Origin: an uncultured Alphaproteobacteria bacterium
Lineage (GTDB): Bacteria > Pseudomonadota > Alphaproteobacteria > Caulobacterales > Hyphomonadaceae
Assembly (NCBI GenBank): GCA_903842595.1
Contig: CAIMMO010000030.1
Location: 1 to 62,867, forward strand
Reading direction: 5' to 3'
Length of the DNA: 62,867 nucleotides
In this document: positions 41,992-51,611 of the stretch, piece by piece
Position numbering within the stretch: the first letter of the stretch is position 1
Layout: every line of letters begins with the position of its first letter
The notes under the pieces: model-generated
What the model was told of the DNA's origin: nothing
What the model saw: the letters and a program-made list of their open reading frames with translations, nothing else
Database searches by the model: none
Made by a program: the position numbers and the translations under genes

Positions 41992-44724
41992 TCAGTCCGC
42001 CCTGTCGCGCGAGGTGCCGAGGCGTTCAAGCAGGTCGGGGATGTGAACCTGGTCTTCCTTGTAGTTGCCGGTGAGGATGTACATCACGAGGTTGATGCCG
42101 AAGCGGTAGGCCATCTCGCGCGCCTGCGGGCCCCCATCCATGGTGAGCAGGGGTTTGCCGGAGTTCTGGTCGATCGCCCATGCGCCTGCCCAGTCCGAGC
42201 CGCCGATGAAAAGGCCGGAGACGCCATCGCCGCGGCGGCTGTCGCGGTCGAGTGCGCCGCTTTCGATCCAGAGGCGACCGTTGAGGCGGCCGGGGAAGGA
42301 GCGGATCAGGTAATAGCTCTTGGTAAGGACGTGGTTGGCGGGCGCAGGCTGCAGGCGTGGCGCGTCGATGCCCTGGAGCAGGCGTTGGAGATCGGCGGAG
42401 ACATCGCGGCCGGGGGCTGCATCGCGCGTGTCGACGATGAAGGCGCCGCCGGAGCGGAGGTAGCCGTTGATCCTGGCGGCGGCAGCGGCCGAGAACGGCT
42501 TCGCATCGCGCGGCACAGCGTAATAGATCATCGGGTAGAGTTCGAGACTGTCACGCGCAGGGTCGACGCCGTGCGGCAGGTCAGGCTCGACCGAGGTGCG
42601 AAGGCCGAGCTGGTAGGAGAGGCCGAACAGGCCGGCGCGTGTGGTATCGTCAAGGCGGCGGTCGCCGGTCTTGATGAAGGCGAAGCGCAGTTTCGCGGCG
42701 GCTTCGCGGGCGAGTTGTTCTGATGTCTGCGCGTGGGCGCCCGGCGCGAGGGTGAGTGTCGCGGCGGCGAGGAAGAAGATCGCGAAGCCAGCGGTGGCCT
42801 TGCGGCCCCACAGGCGCGGCAAGCGTCCGGCGAAGGCGAGCGCGATGATCAGGTCGGCCGCCACGATGGCGAGGGCGAGGGCGAGCATCCAGCCGCCGAG
42901 ACCTGCCCGTTCGATGATCTGTGCCTGCTCCGTCACGCTTACCTCTGGGGGCCAGTCGTTGAAGGCCCCAGGCGCGGGCGCGCCGGCGTTCAGGGCGCGC
43001 TCGCCGCCGGGGCCAACATAGAGACCCGGCGGCGTGGCGGGCCCCGGGCGGGTCGTCAGGAAGGTCGCTGCAGGGATGGGCATGGCGGATGATTGTGGCG
43101 GCGACAGGACGCCGAAGCCATCAAGGACGCGCGTCGGCGTCAGCGTGCCTTCTGTTCCAAGCGCTGCGGGGCCGGAACGCTCGCCGCCCGAAACGACAGA
43201 GCGGCGCAGCATCTCGACGAAGGCGCCGGTGTAGGGAAGGTCGGACCAGTCCGGGTCTGCCGTGACGTGGAAGAGGATCAACTCGCCCCGGCCCATGCGG
43301 CGGGCGGTGACCAGCGGCGTGCCGTCTTCAAGCCTGGCCCAGGTGAGGCTTTCAAGTTCGGAAGAGGGCTGGGCGAGCACCTGCTGGCGCACGGCGGTGT
43401 CGGTTGGACGCGGGATGCCGAAGAAGGGCGAGGTGTTCGGGAAGTCTGCGATGCGCTGTGGCGTCTCCCACGAGAGAGAGGAACCGAGCGAGCGCGATGT
43501 GGGGCGAAGCGTGACGGGTGTCAGCGCACCTTCCTGCGCGGCGAGGCGCGGGCCGGCAAAGCGGATGAGCACGCCGCCTTTCTCGATCCATCCGGTGAGC
43601 CGATCGTTCATCGCCTGGTCGATCGTGCCGCGGTCGCCCATGATGATGGCGTCGATCGGGGCGTCGAGCAGGTCGCCGAGGCGTTTCTCGGTGAGCTGTG
43701 CGTAGGGCTGGAGCGCCTTGCGCGCGTAGTAGTGTTCAGAGAGCAGCGGCTGGGCTTCATCGCGCGTGTCGGCGAGGCCGACATGCGGGCGGCGGGCCGT
43801 GTCGTCCCACAGCCAGACGCCGCCGGCTGACGGCGATCCACCGATGCGGAAGCGCGCGACGCGGTTCAAGGCGGCGGCAGGGATGGGGAAGGCGGCTTCG
43901 GCGGTTGTGTCGCCGCCGCTGAATGCGATGCGGGTGGAGGCGATTGAGGCGCCTTCCGCCGTTTCGGCAATGATGTCAGCGGTGACGCCCGGCTCGGTGT
44001 TGGAGCGAACCACGGCGACGCGCGCGCCTTCGGCGGAGGAGTCTGCCGAGGTGATGGCGAAGGCGTTCTTCGGCCGGTTGATGCGGACGTCGGTGGCGGC
44101 TTTGGAGGCGAGCGCGCGCGAGAAAGCGGCGGCGCTGTCATGGTCGAAGCCGTCGGTCGCCCAGACGATGCGGCCGGGCTTGAGCGGCGTTGCGTTGAGC
44201 TGTTCGAGCGCTGCATTGCGATCGGGCAGCCACGCGGCGGGGCGTGCGTTGCGGAGCAACTGGCGCGCGGATTCAGCGTCGAGCGCTTCGGACGGGTCGC
44301 GGGCGACATCGCGGGGCGCGGTGAACATCACATGGATCGCGCCCCCGCCATCCTGCGAGGCTTCATCGACGGCGGCAGTGGCGGTGCGGATGATATCGCG
44401 CCAGCGTTCTGCGCTGGTCCAGCCATCGTCCACGATGATCAGCGTACCGCCGATGGTGTTGACCTGCGCATTGGGCGCCCAGGTCGGGCGCGCGAAGCCC
44501 AGGATGGCGAGGGCGAGCGCGATCATGCGCAGGAGGAGCAGCCACCACGGCGTGCGTGCGGGGGTCTCTTCTTCGGGCTTCAGGTCTTCGAGCAGCGCGA
44601 GCGAGGGAAGGGCAAAACGTTTGGGCTCGGGCGGCGTGGCGCGCAGCAGCAGCCAGAGCAGCGGCAATGCGATCAGGCCCAGCAGCGCCCATGGCTGCAG
44701 AAAGAGAAACGGACCCAGGCTCAA
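41992..44724 (-). CDS. DUF4159 membrane protein with BatA-like N-terminus
   Basis: A 910-residue protein. The start is BatA-like (PFLFLQPWALLGLIALPLLW, then RFALPSLALLEDLKPEEETP). A vWA-like stretch follows (LIIVDDGWTSAERWRDI). Helices near 620 and 650 precede the C-terminal DUF4159 region (FAFIKTGDRRLDD, then FIVDTRDAAPGRDVSADLQ and RSFPGRLNGRLWIESG) which ends the protein. It overlaps the DUF58 gene by 4 bases. In related genomes the same four-gene order is seen, giving confidence in the assignment though not in the role. Confidence 0.87.
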   Translation of the reverse strand: MSLGPFLFLQPWALLGLIALPLLWLLLRATPPEPKRFALPSLALLEDLKPEEETPARTPWWLLLLRMIALALAILGFARPTWAPNAQVNTIGGTLIIVDDGWTSAERWRDIIRTATAAVDEASQDGGGAIHVMFTAPRDVARDPSEALDAESARQLLRNARPAAWLPDRNAALEQLNATPLKPGRIVWATDGFDHDSAAAFSRALASKAATDVRINRPKNAFAITSADSSAEGARVAVVRSNTEPGVTADIIAETAEGASIASTRIAFSGGDTTAEAAFPIPAAALNRVARFRIGGSPSAGGVWLWDDTARRPHVGLADTRDEAQPLLSEHYYARKALQPYAQLTEKRLGDLLDAPIDAIIMGDRGTIDQAMNDRLTGWIEKGGVLIRFAGPRLAAQEGALTPVTLRPTSRSLGSSLSWETPQRIADFPNTSPFFGIPRPTDTAVRQQVLAQPSSELESLTWARLEDGTPLVTARRMGRGELILFHVTADPDWSDLPYTGAFVEMLRRSVVSGGERSGPAALGTEGTLTPTRVLDGFGVLSPPQSSAMPIPAATFLTTRPGPATPPGLYVGPGGERALNAGAPAPGAFNDWPPEVSVTEQAQIIERAGLGGWMLALALAIVAADLIIALAFAGRLPRLWGRKATAGFAIFFLAAATLTLAPGAHAQTSEQLAREAAAKLRFAFIKTGDRRLDDTTRAGLFGLSYQLGLRTSVEPDLPHGVDPARDSLELYPMIYYAVPRDAKPFSAAAAARINGYLRSGGAFIVDTRDAAPGRDVSADLQRLLQGIDAPRLQPAPANHVLTKSYYLIRSFPGRLNGRLWIESGALDRDSRRGDGVSGLFIGGSDWAGAWAIDQNSGKPLLTMDGGPQAREMAYRFGINLVMYILTGNYKEDQVHIPDLLERLGTSRDRAD

Positions 44725-45596
44725 GCGGCGACCCCGCTCAGCTCGAAGCCGTAGGCCAGCTTGCCGAGCGGCGTGCGCGCTTCTTCGCTGGTGACGTGGG
44801 AGACGAAGCGCCAGCCGAGCTCGGCGGCGAGATCTGTCATGTCCTGACGGCGCTTGGCGAACTTGTCGAGATAGCCCTCGCGGATGGACTCGGCGCGGCC
44901 GATCAGGCGCTCACGATCCTGTCCGGGGCGAAAAAATCGCACACGGCCGTTGAAGGGATAGGCTTCCTCGATCGGGTCGCAGACCTGAAGCAGAACGCCA
45001 TCGCGGCACTTGGCGGCGACGGGCGAGAGGCGCGCGCGCCATTCTTCGAGCGGCGAGTAGAAGTCGCTGCAGATGACCGCTGCGGCGGTGTCGCGCGGCG
45101 GCTTCGGGAAAGGGAGGTCGGCCTTGAAGTTGCGGATGTCTTCGCCGACACGCGAGGGTGCGCGCGCTCCCGAGACTGCGCTACGGCCGCCGCCAAGTGC
45201 GCCGCAACGTTCGCCTGAGCGCGACAGTGCGCCGGCGAGCGCCATGCAGAGAAGAAGGGCGCGGTCAGCCTTCAGCGGCGCGCTGTCTGCGCTCGACCAG
45301 TTGAAGCCGGGGCTGGGATCGCACCAGAACAGGAACGTACGCGCGGTCTCGAGTTCGGTCTCGCGGACGAAGAGGTTTTCTTCGCGCGCGGACCGGCGCC
45401 AGTCGACCCGCTCGATGCTGTCTTCGGTTGTGTGGCGGCGGTACTGCCAGAAATTCTCGCCCATGCCGGCCTTGCGTCGCCCGGCGGAGCCGAGGTGCGC
45501 TGCGCTCGCCGCACGGGCGCGCGTCGTCAGCGTGCCGAGGTCGCCGGCAAGTGCGGCGGCTTCGGCTTTCAGTTGCGAGAGTGGCGCCTGGGGCAA
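44721..45596 (-). CDS. DUF58 domain protein
   Basis: A 291-residue soluble protein. The DUF58 core appears at about 40-85 (FWQYRRHTTEDSIERVDWRR, then ENLFVRETE) and later strands include LLLCMALAGALSRSGERCGA and AVICSDFYSPLEEW. DUF58 proteins accompany MoxR ATPases and often have a vWA fold without the full metal-binding site. The end overlaps the DUF4159 gene (ATGA). It is 20 bases after the moxR gene and is probably its direct partner. Confidence 0.9.
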   Translation of the reverse strand: MPQAPLSQLKAEAAALAGDLGTLTTRARAASAAHLGSAGRRKAGMGENFWQYRRHTTEDSIERVDWRRSAREENLFVRETELETARTFLFWCDPSPGFNWSSADSAPLKADRALLLCMALAGALSRSGERCGALGGGRSAVSGARAPSRVGEDIRNFKADLPFPKPPRDTAAAVICSDFYSPLEEWRARLSPVAAKCRDGVLLQVCDPIEEAYPFNGRVRFFRPGQDRERLIGRAESIREGYLDKFAKRRQDMTDLAAELGWRFVSHVTSEEARTPLGKLAYGFELSGVAA

Positions 45597-45616
45597 GTTG
45601 GGAGGTCCTGAAGGCG

Positions 45617-46624
45617 TTAGGCGGCTTTGGCGGCAAGTTCCTGGATCAGCGCCGACAGCGTGCCCCCCTGGCCGGTCGGATCGTAGGCCAGCGCCATGCG
45701 GTGGCCGAGCGCGGGTTCGGCCAGAGCCTCGATATCATCGAGCGACGGCGCGAGACGGCCTCGCAGCAGCGCTCGCGAACGGGCGGCGAGCATGAGCGCC
45801 TGACCGGCGCGTGGAGACGGACCCCAGTCGACGCGCTTCTTGACCTGCGGATGATCGGTCTGCTCCGGACGCGCCGAACGGATGAGGCGGAGGATCGCCT
45901 CGAGCACAGTCTCTGGCACAGGCATGCGGCGGACAAGCGACTGGAGCGCGATAAGCTTTTCGGCATCGAGGATCGGACGTACGACGGCGTCGCCCATGCC
46001 TGTCGTCTCGACGAGAATGCGACGTTCTGTTTCGGCGTCCGGATAGTCGACGTCGACTTTCAGAAGGAAACGATCGAGCTGCGCTTCCGGGAGCGGGTAG
46101 GTGCCTTCCTGCTCGATCGGGTTCTGTGTGGCGAGGACGTGGAACGGTTTGGGCAGCTCGTAGCTGGCGCCGGCGACGGTGACATGCCGCTCCTGCATCG
46201 CCTGCAGCAGGGCGGACTGGGTGCGGGGCGAGGCGCGGTTGATCTCGTCAGCCATCAGCAGGCTGGTGAAGATCGGACCCTTCACGAAGCGGAAGGCGCG
46301 ACCGCCACCGCCGCTCTCGTCGAGGATTTCCGAGCCGAGGATGTCGGACGGCATCAGGTCTGGCGTGAACTGGACCCGGCCCCAGTCGAGGCCAAGGGCG
46401 CGGGCGGTGGTCTCGACCAGCTTGGTCTTGGCGAGGCCCGGGGCGCCGATCAGCAGGGCGTGGCCGCCCGCAAGGATGGTGGCGAGCACGAGCTCGACGA
46501 CGCGCTCCTGCCCGAACACGACCTTGCCGATCTCGGCGCGGACCTGGGCCAGCAGCTGCACAGCGGCGTCAGCTTCCTTGACGATGTCCTGGGTGGGAGC
46601 GTTGGCGATACCGGCTTCACTCAT
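45617..46624 (-). CDS. MoxR-family AAA ATPase
   Basis: A 335-residue AAA+ chaperone-like ATPase of the MoxR group. Walker A is LLIGAPGLAKTKLVE, Walker B is LLMADEINRASP, and sensor 1 lies in LATQNPIEQEGTYPLPEAQ. MoxR proteins act with vWA-domain proteins to activate or assemble complexes in the envelope; here the partners are the following DUF58 and DUF4159 genes. ATG codons exist at 46633 and 46624; the latter begins SEAGIANAP and fits homologues better. It heads the four-gene minus-strand block. Confidence 0.93.
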   Translation of the reverse strand: MSEAGIANAPTQDIVKEADAAVQLLAQVRAEIGKVVFGQERVVELVLATILAGGHALLIGAPGLAKTKLVETTARALGLDWGRVQFTPDLMPSDILGSEILDESGGGGRAFRFVKGPIFTSLLMADEINRASPRTQSALLQAMQERHVTVAGASYELPKPFHVLATQNPIEQEGTYPLPEAQLDRFLLKVDVDYPDAETERRILVETTGMGDAVVRPILDAEKLIALQSLVRRMPVPETVLEAILRLIRSARPEQTDHPQVKKRVDWGPSPRAGQALMLAARSRALLRGRLAPSLDDIEALAEPALGHRMALAYDPTGQGGTLSALIQELAAKAA

Positions 46625-46671
46625 GCTGCGCATTTACCTATCTGTGAGGCGAACCCGGAGCCGAGCCGCCC

Positions 46672-47259
46672 ATGTCGAACGCGATTGCCCCGAACGCCAC
46701 ATCGCTTGCGGAGCTGGTTTCCACCTTGCAGGTGGAAGCGGGTTTGGAAAAGCCCCGTTCCTTGCCTCCGGTGCATTTGTGGAACCCCGACCCTTGCGGG
46801 GACATCGGCCTGGAAATCCGCCGCGACGGCTCCTGGTGGCAGGATGGCGTGCGGTTCAGCCGGGAAAAGCTCGTTCGCCTGTTCTCGACGATCCTGCGGC
46901 GGGACCCCGACGGGCATTACCTCGTCACCCCTCACGAAAAAGTGGTGGTGAAGGTTGAGGACTCCCCGTTTCTCGGGGTTCGCGTGGACCGGCATGAGTC
47001 GGACGGACATCAGGTGATACTGGTCACGACCAATGTGGGCGATGTCGTGGCAGTCGACGCCGAGCATCCGCTCCGTGTCGAGACGGACGCCCGAACCGGC
47101 GAGCCGTCGACCTATGTCCGGGTGCGCGGCGGGCTCGAGGCGAGGCTGGCGCGGACGGCCTGGTATGAACTGGTCAGCTGGGCTGAGCAGGACGCAGGGG
47201 CGGCGACGATGAGCGTGGCGTCATCGGGAATCCGGTTTGCAGTCGGCAAAACGGCTTAG
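46672..47259 (+). CDS. DUF1285 protein
   Basis: A 195-residue cytosolic protein of the DUF1285 family. Recognisable parts are LPPVHLWNPDPCGDIGLEIR, DGSWWQDGVRFSREKLVRLF and RRDPDGHYLVTPHEKVVVKV. No enzyme activity is known. It is the first gene of a run continuing with the CoA pyrophosphatase, a DUF6111 protein and the CCA-adding enzyme, spaced 3-11 bases apart, an order conserved in Alphaproteobacteria. It is divergent from moxR with 47 bases between the starts. Confidence 0.92.
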   Translation: MSNAIAPNATSLAELVSTLQVEAGLEKPRSLPPVHLWNPDPCGDIGLEIRRDGSWWQDGVRFSREKLVRLFSTILRRDPDGHYLVTPHEKVVVKVEDSPFLGVRVDRHESDGHQVILVTTNVGDVVAVDAEHPLRVETDARTGEPSTYVRVRGGLEARLARTAWYELVSWAEQDAGAATMSVASSGIRFAVGKTA

Positions 47260-47262
47260 CCC

Positions 47263-47886
47263 ATGACTTTCAGCACAAAAGCCGACTTTCTCGAACGTGC
47301 GGCCGATCGTCTGGAATCGATGGACGCAACCTTCGATGAGCCCGTGCGGACGGATTATGACCTCAACCCGGACTGGCGCGCGCCTCCGGGCGGTGTCTAT
47401 CGGCGTGCGGCTGTTCTGGTGGGGCTCATCGATCGGGGCCAGGATTTCAGCGTCCTGCTGACGCTTCGGCCAGACACGATGGCGCGCCATGCGGGGCAGG
47501 TGGCCTTTCCGGGCGGCCGGATCGAGCCCGGGGAGACGCCGCTGCAGGCGGCCCTGCGCGAGGCGCACGAGGAGGTCGGGGTCGATCAGGCGAGCGTCAA
47601 GTTGCTGGGACAGGGCGATACCTATCTGACAGGCAGCGGATTTGCGATCGCGCCATTCGTGGGGCTGCTACCGGACGGTTTTGTTCCGGTTCCCCATGCA
47701 CGCGAAGTTGCCGACGTGTTCGAGACGCCGCTGAGCTTCCTGATGGATACGGCCAACCATGAACGCCACGAGAAGGAATACAGGGGGGTCTTGCGCGCCT
47801 ATTACGCCATGCCGCACAACGGGCGCTATATATGGGGCGCCACGGCGGGCATTGTGAAATCCCTCTATGACCGCCTCTATGCCTGA
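47263..47886 (+). CDS. CoA pyrophosphatase (NUDIX hydrolase)
   Basis: A 207-residue NUDIX enzyme that would hydrolyse CoA or acyl-CoA to phosphopantetheine and 3',5'-ADP. The NUDIX box is GGRIEPGETPLQAALREAHE followed by EVGV, and the CoA-specific preceding region is LLTLRPDTMARHAGQVAFPG. The length suits the NudL/PCD1 type. It follows the DUF1285 gene by three bases and is likely in one transcript with it. Confidence 0.93.
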   Translation: MTFSTKADFLERAADRLESMDATFDEPVRTDYDLNPDWRAPPGGVYRRAAVLVGLIDRGQDFSVLLTLRPDTMARHAGQVAFPGGRIEPGETPLQAALREAHEEVGVDQASVKLLGQGDTYLTGSGFAIAPFVGLLPDGFVPVPHAREVADVFETPLSFLMDTANHERHEKEYRGVLRAYYAMPHNGRYIWGATAGIVKSLYDRLYA

Positions 47887-47897
47887 CCCGGACAAGC

Positions 47898-48242
47898 ATG
47901 ACCCAGCGTATCCTGATCGAACTCCTGCTCTTCCTCATCCCGTTCGCGGTGTTCCTGGTTTATCGGGCCGCCTCGCGCGACCTGCGCGTGCGGGATCGCT
48001 GGCCGTTGACTCGGCTGGTGATCATCGGCGGGGTAATCGCGGTGCTGGGGCTGATCCTGCCCGCCATCTTCCAGCCGCGCGAGACGGAGAAGTGCTACGA
48101 CCCCGTGCGATATGACGCGGAAGGCCGCATCGTGCCGCCGAAAGAGGTCGACTGCGCGCAGGCCGCCCTGCCGGGCGGCGAGAACACCACAACCATCACC
48201 CCGTCGCAGGCGCCGGTTGCGCCGCGCGATACGGGCAATTGA
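47898..48242 (+). CDS. DUF6111 membrane protein
   Basis: A 114-residue protein with two membrane helices (about 5-24, ILIELLLFLIPFAVFLVY, and 41-60, LVIIGGVIAVLGLILPAIF) and a soluble tail containing two cysteines (EKCYDPVRYDAEGRIVPP and DCAQA). It matches the DUF6111 pattern and the usual position between the CoA pyrophosphatase and cca genes. Function unknown. Confidence 0.82.
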   Translation: MTQRILIELLLFLIPFAVFLVYRAASRDLRVRDRWPLTRLVIIGGVIAVLGLILPAIFQPRETEKCYDPVRYDAEGRIVPPKEVDCAQAALPGGENTTTITPSQAPVAPRDTGN

Positions 48243-48245
48243 TCC

Positions 48246-49442
48246 ATGCACCGGCTGGCGCCCCAGCCCTGGATGATCGCCGCACAGCGGGTGATGGATG
48301 CGCTCGAAGCAGCGCAGCCGGGTTGTGCGCGGTTCGTCGGCGGGTGCGTGCGCAACGCGCTGCTGGGCGAGCCTGTTGCTGATATCGATATCGCGACCCA
48401 GCTGACGCCTGATCGGGTGGAGCAGGTGATGCGCGCCGAAGGCATCGCGGTTCACCCCACCGGCATCGAGCATGGCACGCTGACCGTGGTCGCCGATCAC
48501 AAGCCGTTCGAGGTGACGACGTTGCGGCGCGACGTCGAGACGGACGGGCGGCGGGCTGTGGTGGCGTTCACGACAGATTGGTCCGAGGACGCGCAGCGAC
48601 GCGACTTCCGGATGAATGCGCTCTACGTTGATCGCGAGGGCGTTGTGCATGATCCGACTGGCGGCGGCCTCGATGACGTCGCTGCGCGCCGGATCGTTTT
48701 TGTCGGCGATCCCGACACGCGCATTCGCGAGGACTATCTCCGCATCCTGCGATTCTTCCGCTTTCAGGCCTGGTACGCGCGCGAGACGCCGGATGCTGCG
48801 GGGCTGGAGGCGTGCGGACGGCTGCGCGCTGGGCTGGCCGGCATTTCCGCCGAGCGGATCTGGATGGAGACGAAGAAGCTGCTCGCGGCGCTGCAGCCCA
48901 TGCCGTCCTTGCGGGCGATGGAGGCGAGCGGCGTGCTGGCGCAGCTGTTCCCGGAGGCGAAGGGGCTGGACCTGCTGGGCAGGCTTGTGACGTCGGCGCG
49001 CGAGGACGGCGTTGCCGCTGATCCGATGCAGCGCATGCTGGCCCTGTTCTGGAAGGATGAAGCAGCCGTACGCGAGGTGAGCAATCGGCTGAAGTTGTCG
49101 AACGAAGAGCGTTTCAGGCTCAATCGCGCGGCCGGCGACCAGAGCCCTCTGGAAGGGTCAACGCCGGCGCAGATAAGGGCGGCGATCTACAGGTCTGGCG
49201 TACAGGTTGTGAAGGATCGCGCAGCACTGGGGCTTGCGGGCTCTGGCGCAGCGCACTGGCGGACGGTGCTGTCTGCCGCAGACAGCTGGTCGTCGCCGAC
49301 GATGCCGTTGACAGGCGCCGACCTGCTTGCTGCTGGCCTTGCCACTGGTCCGATGGTGGGGAAAGCATTGAAGACGGCCGAGGAAGCCTGGATTTCCAGC
49401 GACTTCTCTCTCGGGCGGGAGGAGTTGCTTCGACTGGTCTGA
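48246..49442 (+). CDS. cca: CCA tRNA nucleotidyltransferase
   Basis: A 398-residue enzyme that adds or repairs the CCA end of tRNAs. Class II nucleotidyltransferase motifs: RFVGGCVRNALLGEPVADID (with the two catalytic Asp of DID), TDWSEDAQRRDFRMNALYVD and the neck-region RIREDYLRILRFFRFQAWY. The C-terminal helical body is normal for the bacterial CCA/poly(A) polymerase family. It begins three bases after the DUF6111 stop and is the last gene of that run. Confidence 0.95.
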   Translation: MHRLAPQPWMIAAQRVMDALEAAQPGCARFVGGCVRNALLGEPVADIDIATQLTPDRVEQVMRAEGIAVHPTGIEHGTLTVVADHKPFEVTTLRRDVETDGRRAVVAFTTDWSEDAQRRDFRMNALYVDREGVVHDPTGGGLDDVAARRIVFVGDPDTRIREDYLRILRFFRFQAWYARETPDAAGLEACGRLRAGLAGISAERIWMETKKLLAALQPMPSLRAMEASGVLAQLFPEAKGLDLLGRLVTSAREDGVAADPMQRMLALFWKDEAAVREVSNRLKLSNEERFRLNRAAGDQSPLEGSTPAQIRAAIYRSGVQVVKDRAALGLAGSGAAHWRTVLSAADSWSSPTMPLTGADLLAAGLATGPMVGKALKTAEEAWISSDFSLGREELLRLV

Positions 49443-49476
49443 CCGCGGAACTGGATTGCCCTGCCGTTGGGGCGTC

Positions 49477-50373
49477 CTACGGCCACTTCACCACGGGCGG
49501 CATGGACGACAGGATGCTGGCGACATTGCCGCCGGTCTTCAGGCCGAATGTCGTGCCACGGTCGTACAGCAGGTTGAACTCGACATAGCGGCCGCGGCGG
49601 ATCAACTGTTCCTCGCGCTCGGCGGGTGACCAGCTTTCTGCCATCCGCTTGCGGACGATCTCCGGGTAGACCGTCGCGAACTCGCGACCGACATCCTGCG
49701 TGAAGGCGAAGTCCTTCTCCCAGTCGCCTGAATTGTAGCGGTCGTAGAAGATCCCGCCGATGCCGCGCGGCTCGTCGCGGTGAGGCAGGTAGAAATATTC
49801 TTCGCAGTGTTTCTTCATCGCGGCGTAGTCGACCGGCGGATGCGCGTCACAGGCGGCCTGCATGGCGGCGTGGAACTGGATTGTATCGGGGTAGTCCTGC
49901 TGGCGCTGGTAGTCGAGCAGGGGGGTGAGGTCGGCGCCGCCGCCGAACCAGCTTTCCGACGTGACCAGCATGCGCGTGTTCATGTGCACCGCCGGTACCC
50001 GTGGATTGACCATGTGGGCGATCAGCGAGATGCCCGCCGCCCAGAACTTGCCGCCAGAAGCGTCCGAGCCGGGGATGGTCTTTGCAAATTCCGGCGCGAA
50101 CTCGCCAAAGACGCAGCTGACATGCACGCCGACCTTCTCGAACAGCCGGCCCTTCATGATGGCCATCGTGCCGCCGCCAAGATCCTTCGAGCCGTCGCCG
50201 CGCTTCCAGGGCGTCTTTTCGAATCGGCCGGCTGCACCCTTGTACAGCGGCGGGCCGGCGGCCTCCTCAAGCGCCTCGAAGCGGCCGATGATGTCGGTCT
50301 GGAGCTGCTGGAACCAGGCGACTGCCCGGGCCTTGCGGGCTTCGATCAGGGAGGTTTCGGAGGCATGGGTCAT
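49477..50373 (-). CDS. hemF: Oxygen-dependent coproporphyrinogen III oxidase
   Basis: A 298-residue enzyme of heme synthesis converting coproporphyrinogen III to protoporphyrinogen IX with O2. Conserved stretches: [51 protein letters not shown] and [20 protein letters not shown]. The start at 50373 ([20 protein letters not shown]) fits the family; the open frame to 50448 is leader. It is convergent with cca, so it stands alone. Confidence 0.95.
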   Translation of the reverse strand: MTHASETSLIEARKARAVAWFQQLQTDIIGRFEALEEAAGPPLYKGAAGRFEKTPWKRGDGSKDLGGGTMAIMKGRLFEKVGVHVSCVFGEFAPEFAKTIPGSDASGGKFWAAGISLIAHMVNPRVPAVHMNTRMLVTSESWFGGGADLTPLLDYQRQQDYPDTIQFHAAMQAACDAHPPVDYAAMKKHCEEYFYLPHRDEPRGIGGIFYDRYNSGDWEKDFAFTQDVGREFATVYPEIVRKRMAESWSPAEREEQLIRRGRYVEFNLLYDRGTTFGLKTGGNVASILSSMPPVVKWP

Positions 50374-50607
50374 CGTCGTTAGGTAGCCGCGACTTGCCCG
50401 GCCCGTCCAGAGGAAGGTCCCTGAGCGGGTCATGCTTAACGGCTTCAACCGTCAGGCGAACTGCTCCGTTCTGCGCCACATGCCGGGCGGTATGGCAGAA
50501 ATCGGCGACCAAGCTGATGCCAGCCTGACGCTCGCGCGGGGCAAGCGGCGGCGCGCCGGGCTGCGAACCGGCACGCGGCTTGCGCTGTGGCTCAGCAAGG
50601 TACCACT

Positions 50608-50970
50608 ATGGAGCCGGCGATGCTGGGCAGGAAACAGAAACCAATCTCCGCGACGCTCGCGCAGCGCATGCAGCGCATCGCCGCGACCCCGGCGTTCGCG
50701 CCTGAGCGGGTCGCCGTGCAGACGTTCGGGAAGCGGGCGATCCGGGCAGATGCCTGGCGGCCCGGCACGATCAGCTTCCAGACCGGCGAGCGGATGGACG
50801 TGGTTGTCAAGAACATCAGCGACACCGGCGCGCGGATAGAGTTCGTGCGCAGCACCTACCTGCCCGATCGCGTCAAGCTGACAGCGCAGGGGACGAGCCG
50901 CTGGGCCTATGTGACCTGGCAGACCTGGGCTGTGGCGGGGCTGCAGTTCGTGGGCGAGAGCAAAGTCTAA
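50608..50970 (+). CDS. PilZ domain protein
   Basis: A 120-residue single-domain protein. The PilZ core is at about 50-115 (MDVVVKNISDTGARIEFV, then WAYVTWQTWAVAGLQFVG), with the D/N.S..G signature of c-di-GMP binding. The canonical RxxxR of the binding loop is only partly recognisable near ERVAVQTFGKRAIR, so nucleotide binding is probable but unproven. The start at 50608 has AAGG seven bases upstream. Its 3' end overlaps purN by 4 bases. Confidence 0.82.
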   Translation: MEPAMLGRKQKPISATLAQRMQRIAATPAFAPERVAVQTFGKRAIRADAWRPGTISFQTGERMDVVVKNISDTGARIEFVRSTYLPDRVKLTAQGTSRWAYVTWQTWAVAGLQFVGESKV

Positions 50971-51611
50971 CCACGCGGGGCGTAGAGACGCACCCTCACG
51001 CCATCGCTTACAACATCTTCGCGCACACGCGTTCCGCCCTTTCGCGCAACTGCCGCGAGGCAGCGCGGATAAAGCTGATGTTCGGCCTTGAGGACGCGGG
51101 CGGCCAGCGTATCAGCCGTATCGCCAGGCATGACGTCAACTTCGGCTGATCCGATCACCGGACCCTCGTCCACGCCAGCCGTCACCTGGTGCACGGTGCA
51201 GCCGTGCACCGCGTCGCCTGCGTCGAGGCAGCGCTGGTGCGTGTCGACGCCGGGATAGAGCGGCAGGAGCGAGGGGTGGATGTTGATCAGCCGCCCGGCC
51301 CACGCGTTCACGAACCACGGCGTCAGCACGCGCATGAAGCCGGCGAGGGCGACGAGTTCAACTCCCGCATTGCGCAGCTCGGCATCGACAGCCCGCTCGA
51401 AAGCCTCGCGGTCCTTGCCATAGTTCTTGTGGTCGATTGCGGCAGTGTGAACGCCATAGCTGCGCGCCTTGTCGAGGCCTCCAGCGTCGGGCCGGTTGGA
51501 CAGCACCAGCGCAGGCTCGCACGGCCACGCCGGATCAAGCGCAGCCCTGAGCAGCGCCTCCATGTTCGAGCCGCGTCCGGAGATGAGGATGCCGAGGCGC
51601 TTCCGCGTCAC
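50967..51611 (-). CDS. purN: Phosphoribosylglycinamide formyltransferase
   Basis: A 214-residue enzyme of purine synthesis moving a formyl group from 10-formyl-THF to GAR. Signatures: [35 protein letters not shown] with the catalytic His, and [20 protein letters not shown] with the catalytic Asp. It overlaps purM by 4 bases and is cotranscribed with it. The length is normal. Confidence 0.96.
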   Translation of the reverse strand: MTRKRLGILISGRGSNMEALLRAALDPAWPCEPALVLSNRPDAGGLDKARSYGVHTAAIDHKNYGKDREAFERAVDAELRNAGVELVALAGFMRVLTPWFVNAWAGRLINIHPSLLPLYPGVDTHQRCLDAGDAVHGCTVHQVTAGVDEGPVIGSAEVDVMPGDTADTLAARVLKAEHQLYPRCLAAVARKGGTRVREDVVSDGVRVRLYAPRG

